From Flavobacteriaceae bacterium UBA2000 (lineage in GTDB: Bacteria; Bacteroidota; Bacteroidia; Flavobacteriales; Flavobacteriaceae): a DNA stretch of 7,547 bases. Positions 5,663-7,547 of this stretch are shown in pieces. The notes beneath the pieces are model-generated. The model was not told the origin of the DNA. It saw nothing but the letters and a program-made list of their open reading frames with translations, and did not search any database. Each line of letters begins with the position of its first letter. The stretch's first letter is position 1. The stretch lies in NCBI GenBank assembly GCA_002335345.1, contig DDCS01000188.1, forward strand, positions 3,138 through 10,684. The letters are read 5' to 3'. The translations under genes were made by a program, and so were the position numbers.

Positions 5663-6667
5663 TTAATTTATTTTGTACGGCGCTAATTGACCGATCCTAT
5701 TGAGGGTCTTATCTATTTCTGTGTAGGTCAGAGGGACAAGCTTTGTAACCGGTGTCCCGTCGTAAGTGGAGGGCTCAAACATAGCATGTATATAGGCTTT
5801 GGGGAGCCTTTGCGCGCTGCTCGTAATCCACGCCCGCAAGAAATCTAAATAATGTCCGATAAGTCCTACCCAGAGGGGAATCTTTCGTTTAGGTGCTTTT
5901 TTTGAGCCTAGGGCATGGCCTATTTTTTGGAGCACCTCGAGATAAGTCAAATTATATCCGACCAGTGTAAAGGCTTGATTGTGTACTGCGCCCTCCATTA
6001 GGGCCACTGCGAAAGCCACAACATCTTTGACATCCACAAAACCTGTTCCTCCTGGGGGATACCATGTGGGTTCTGTGCTTACGAACTTCAAAAGAAACCC
6101 ACTGCCACTGCGCCAATACCCCTCGCCTAAAATTACTCCGGGACGTAAAATAATGACTTGAAGCCCTTCTTGAGCGCCTCTCCAAACTTCCAATTCTCCG
6201 CCATACTTGGTCAAGGCATAAGGGTCTTTGAATGAAGGGGGGTCAAATGGGTCCTGCTCTTGGGCATTTGTGTTTTGTCCTAAGGTAGCAATGGAGCTGA
6301 TATAACAGAGCTTTTTGACTTTTGTCTCCAAGCAACAATTAACCAAGTTTGCTGTCCCTACAGTATTGGTCTTTTTGAGCTCAGGATAACGCCGCCATTC
6401 AAAATTAATGAGTCCCGCTACATGATAAACTTCGGTAATTCCATTGAGGGCTTCAGAAAGACCGATAGGGTCGTTTAAATCACCCTGAATCCAATCGATT
6501 TTATCAAATAAGGGGGCTTCTTGCTTTAAGGAATACCGGAATACTTCACGCGCCTTTTCTATTCCTTTTTGGTCTCTGTAAAGCGCGCGGATGCGCTCAT
6601 GTTTTTGCGTTAACTCAGCCAGTAGATGAGCGCCTAAAAATCCTGAACCACCCGTAACCAATATCAT
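5663..6667 (-). CDS. NAD(P)-dependent epimerase/dehydratase, extended SDR family
   Basis: The 334-residue product is a complete extended short-chain dehydrogenase. It opens with the Rossmann signature TGGSGFLG (5-12). GDLND (62-66) follows as the acidic adenine-contact element, then YHVAG (81-85). The active site shows YISSIATLG (122-130) with the catalytic Ser and PYALTKYGGE (149-158) with Tyr150-xxx-Lys154. RPGVILGEGYW (175-185) and VDVKDVV (211-217) are the usual substrate-domain elements. A hydrophobic stretch near 264-279 in the C-terminal domain may contact membrane or a hydrophobic substrate. The pattern resembles 3-beta-HSD or dihydroflavonol-reductase-like SDRs more than GalE, so a reductase acting on a lipid or isoprenoid-type substrate is as likely as a sugar epimerase; specificity cannot be read from sequence. 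The ATG at 6667 places the glycine motif at the very N-terminus, as expected. It converges on the DUF4296 gene with 7 bp between stops. Confidence 0.9.
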   Translation of the reverse strand: MILVTGGSGFLGAHLLAELTQKHERIRALYRDQKGIEKAREVFRYSLKQEAPLFDKIDWIQGDLNDPIGLSEALNGITEVYHVAGLINFEWRRYPELKKTNTVGTANLVNCCLETKVKKLCYISSIATLGQNTNAQEQDPFDPPSFKDPYALTKYGGELEVWRGAQEGLQVIILRPGVILGEGYWRSGSGFLLKFVSTEPTWYPPGGTGFVDVKDVVAFAVALMEGAVHNQAFTLVGYNLTYLEVLQKIGHALGSKKAPKRKIPLWVGLIGHYLDFLRAWITSSAQRLPKAYIHAMFEPSTYDGTPVTKLVPLTYTEIDKTLNRIGQLAPYKIN

Positions 6668-6671
6668 AGCT

Positions 6672-6679
6672 CTAAGGTA
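6672..6679 (-). promoter_or_regulatory. Possible -7 box for the SDR gene
   Basis: On the minus strand this reads TACCTTAG, one mismatch from TAnnTTTG, and lies only 4 nt upstream of the SDR start codon at 6667. No TTTG -33 element is visible at a suitable distance. If real, the transcript would be essentially leaderless. It may be chance. Confidence 0.25.
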
Positions 6680-6742
6680 CAGTTTTCATTGATATCGGTG
6701 GAAATAATCGCGGGTGAACTTTAGTTTTTTCAATTAGGCCAT

Positions 6743-6750
6743 TATCTTTG
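6743..6750 (+). promoter_or_regulatory. Bacteroidota-type -7 box for tyrS
   Basis: TATCTTTG matches TAnnTTTG exactly. About 18 nt upstream is TTTAG (6720-6724), an imperfect -33 element at normal spacing. The tyrS ATG at 6768 is 17 nt beyond the box, implying a short A-rich leader without a Shine-Dalgarno sequence, which is usual in this phylum. Confidence 0.55.
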
Positions 6751-6767
6751 TCCAAAACCAGAAAACC

Positions 6768-7547
6768 ATGCCGAAAAACTTTATTCAGGAACTGCAGTGG
6801 CGAGGAATGATCCATGATGTAATGCCCGATACTGAACAGCATTTAAATGAGGCAATGCGTTCTGCTTATGTTGGCTTTGATCCCACGGCTGATTCGCTTC
6901 ATATTGGGAATTTAGTGCCAATTATGCTATTAGCACACTTACAGCGCTGTGGCCATAGACCTGTGGCTTTAGTCGGCGGGGCCACGGGAATGATTGGAGA
7001 TCCCTCCGGTAAATCAAGCGAACGACAACTTCTTGATGAAGCAACACTTCGCCACAATCAAGACTGCGTAAAGGCACAACTTTCTCATTTTTTGGATTTT
7101 GACAGTGGGGCGCCGAACCAAGGGCTTTTGGTCAATAATTATGACTGGATGAAGTCTTTTAGTTTCTTGGATTTTATCCGTGATGTGGGCAAGCATATTA
7201 CGGTCAATTATATGATGGCCAAAGATTCTGTAAAGAACAGAATTAAAGGAGAAGAGGGTGATGGTATGTCCTTTACAGAGTTCACTTATCAGTTAGTCCA
7301 AGGGTACGATTTTCTCCACCTCTATAAGGCTCATGATTGCACCTTGCAAATGGGTGGAAGTGACCAATGGGGGAATATCACCACTGGGACTGAACTAATT
7401 CGTCGCATTGGGCAATCAAAGGGTTATGCCTTGACCTGTCCCTTGATTACAAAAAGTGATGGCAGCAAATTCGGCAAAAGTGAAGGGGGTAATATTTGGC
7501 TCGACCCAAATAGAACCTCGGCATATAAGTTTTACCAATATTGGTTA
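6768..7547 (+). CDS. tyrS: Tyrosyl-tRNA synthetase, 3'-truncated by window edge
   Basis: The enzyme activates tyrosine with ATP and charges tRNA-Tyr in the cytosol. The 260 codons present cover the class Ic catalytic domain and stay open to the last base. About 170 residues (the rest of the anticodon-binding region and the C-terminal S4-like domain) should lie beyond the window, given a usual bacterial length near 430. Motifs in order are AYVGFDPTADSLHIGN (33-48, the HIGH region, with Asn in the last position), GGATGMIGDPSGKS (70-83), QMGGSDQWGNI (194-204, tyrosine and ATP contacts) and KFGKS (234-238, the KMSKS loop in its common TyrRS form). The N-terminal NFIQELQWRGMI (4-15) is typical and supports the ATG at 6768. 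It is divergent from the SDR gene, with its own promoter box upstream. It looks intact and functional. Confidence 0.97.
   Translation, partial: MPKNFIQELQWRGMIHDVMPDTEQHLNEAMRSAYVGFDPTADSLHIGNLVPIMLLAHLQRCGHRPVALVGGATGMIGDPSGKSSERQLLDEATLRHNQDCVKAQLSHFLDFDSGAPNQGLLVNNYDWMKSFSFLDFIRDVGKHITVNYMMAKDSVKNRIKGEEGDGMSFTEFTYQLVQGYDFLHLYKAHDCTLQMGGSDQWGNITTGTELIRRIGQSKGYALTCPLITKSDGSKFGKSEGGNIWLDPNRTSAYKFYQYWL

Larger units (their letters stand above)
6668..6767. other. Divergent intergenic region between SDR gene and tyrS
   Basis: These 100 bp separate two divergent start codons and must carry both promoters unless either gene is read through from elsewhere. A strong TAnnTTTG box faces tyrS (6743-6750), and a one-mismatch version faces the SDR gene (6672-6679). 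I see no T-box-like leader for tyrS: the room between the promoter box and the ATG is only 17 nt. Confidence 0.65.

Noticed and set aside
5640..5673. Possible terminator after DUF4296: TGCC (5640-5643) with GGCA (5659-5662) followed by a T-rich stretch
   Set aside because: The stem is only 4 bp with a 15-nt loop, too weak to call.
5952..6185. Open frames overlapping the SDR gene on both strands
   Set aside because: They fall between the catalytic YxxxK and VDVKDVV elements of the SDR, which is the real coding frame.
6668..6767. T-box riboswitch or other leader RNA upstream of tyrS
   Set aside because: Only 17 nt separate a perfect -7 promoter box from the start codon, and no T-box sequence or stem-loop series is visible.
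7014..7196. Antisense open frame inside tyrS
   Set aside because: tyrS is continuous and conserved through this stretch; the antisense translation has no support.

Overview
The window looks like an ordinary chromosomal housekeeping segment of a Bacteroidota bacterium, most likely of the Flavobacteriia or a neighbouring class. The evidence is the gene content: two families largely confined to that phylum (DUF4271 and DUF4296), a Bacteroidota-type dihydroorotase with the DDQVHFREPG signature, a HemD-like protein of the flavobacterial type, promoters resembling TAnnTTTG, and starts without clear Shine-Dalgarno sequences. Base composition looks moderate. I see no tRNA, rRNA, insertion sequence, CRISPR array, prophage gene or sign of recent transfer.

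Layout: 1-1503 (+) is the 3' part of pckA (ATP-type PEP carboxykinase), cut by the left window edge. It converges on 1514-2266 (-), a HemD-family uroporphyrinogen-III synthase, which lies just downstream of 2286-2951 (-), a six-helix DUF4271 membrane protein in the same direction. A 95-bp divergent intergenic region (2952-3046) carries a hairpin and a TAnnTTTG promoter box. Rightward from it runs a compact operon: a GT2 polyprenol-phosphate mannosyltransferase-like enzyme (3047-3778), dihydroorotase pyrC (3775-5118, overlapping the previous gene by 4 bp), and a DUF4296 lipoprotein (5128-5655). This converges, with 7 bp between stops, on an extended-SDR NAD-dependent epimerase/dehydratase (5663-6667, -). 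A second divergent region (6668-6767) separates that gene from tyrS (6768 to the right edge, +), which lacks its C-terminal part. No gene-free stretch exceeds 100 bp.

How the genes fit together: pckA (gluconeogenesis), pyrC (pyrimidine synthesis), hemD (tetrapyrrole synthesis) and tyrS (translation) are core functions without an obvious common pathway. The least understood part is the set of envelope-related genes. A polyprenol-phosphate sugar donor synthase sits beside an unknown multi-pass membrane protein (DUF4271) and in one operon with an unknown exported lipoprotein (DUF4296). The lipoprotein holds four matches to the Bacteroidota protein O-glycosylation motif D-[ST]-[AILVMT]. A link to protein glycosylation is a testable inference, not a demonstrated system. 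I found no clear previously undescribed system here.
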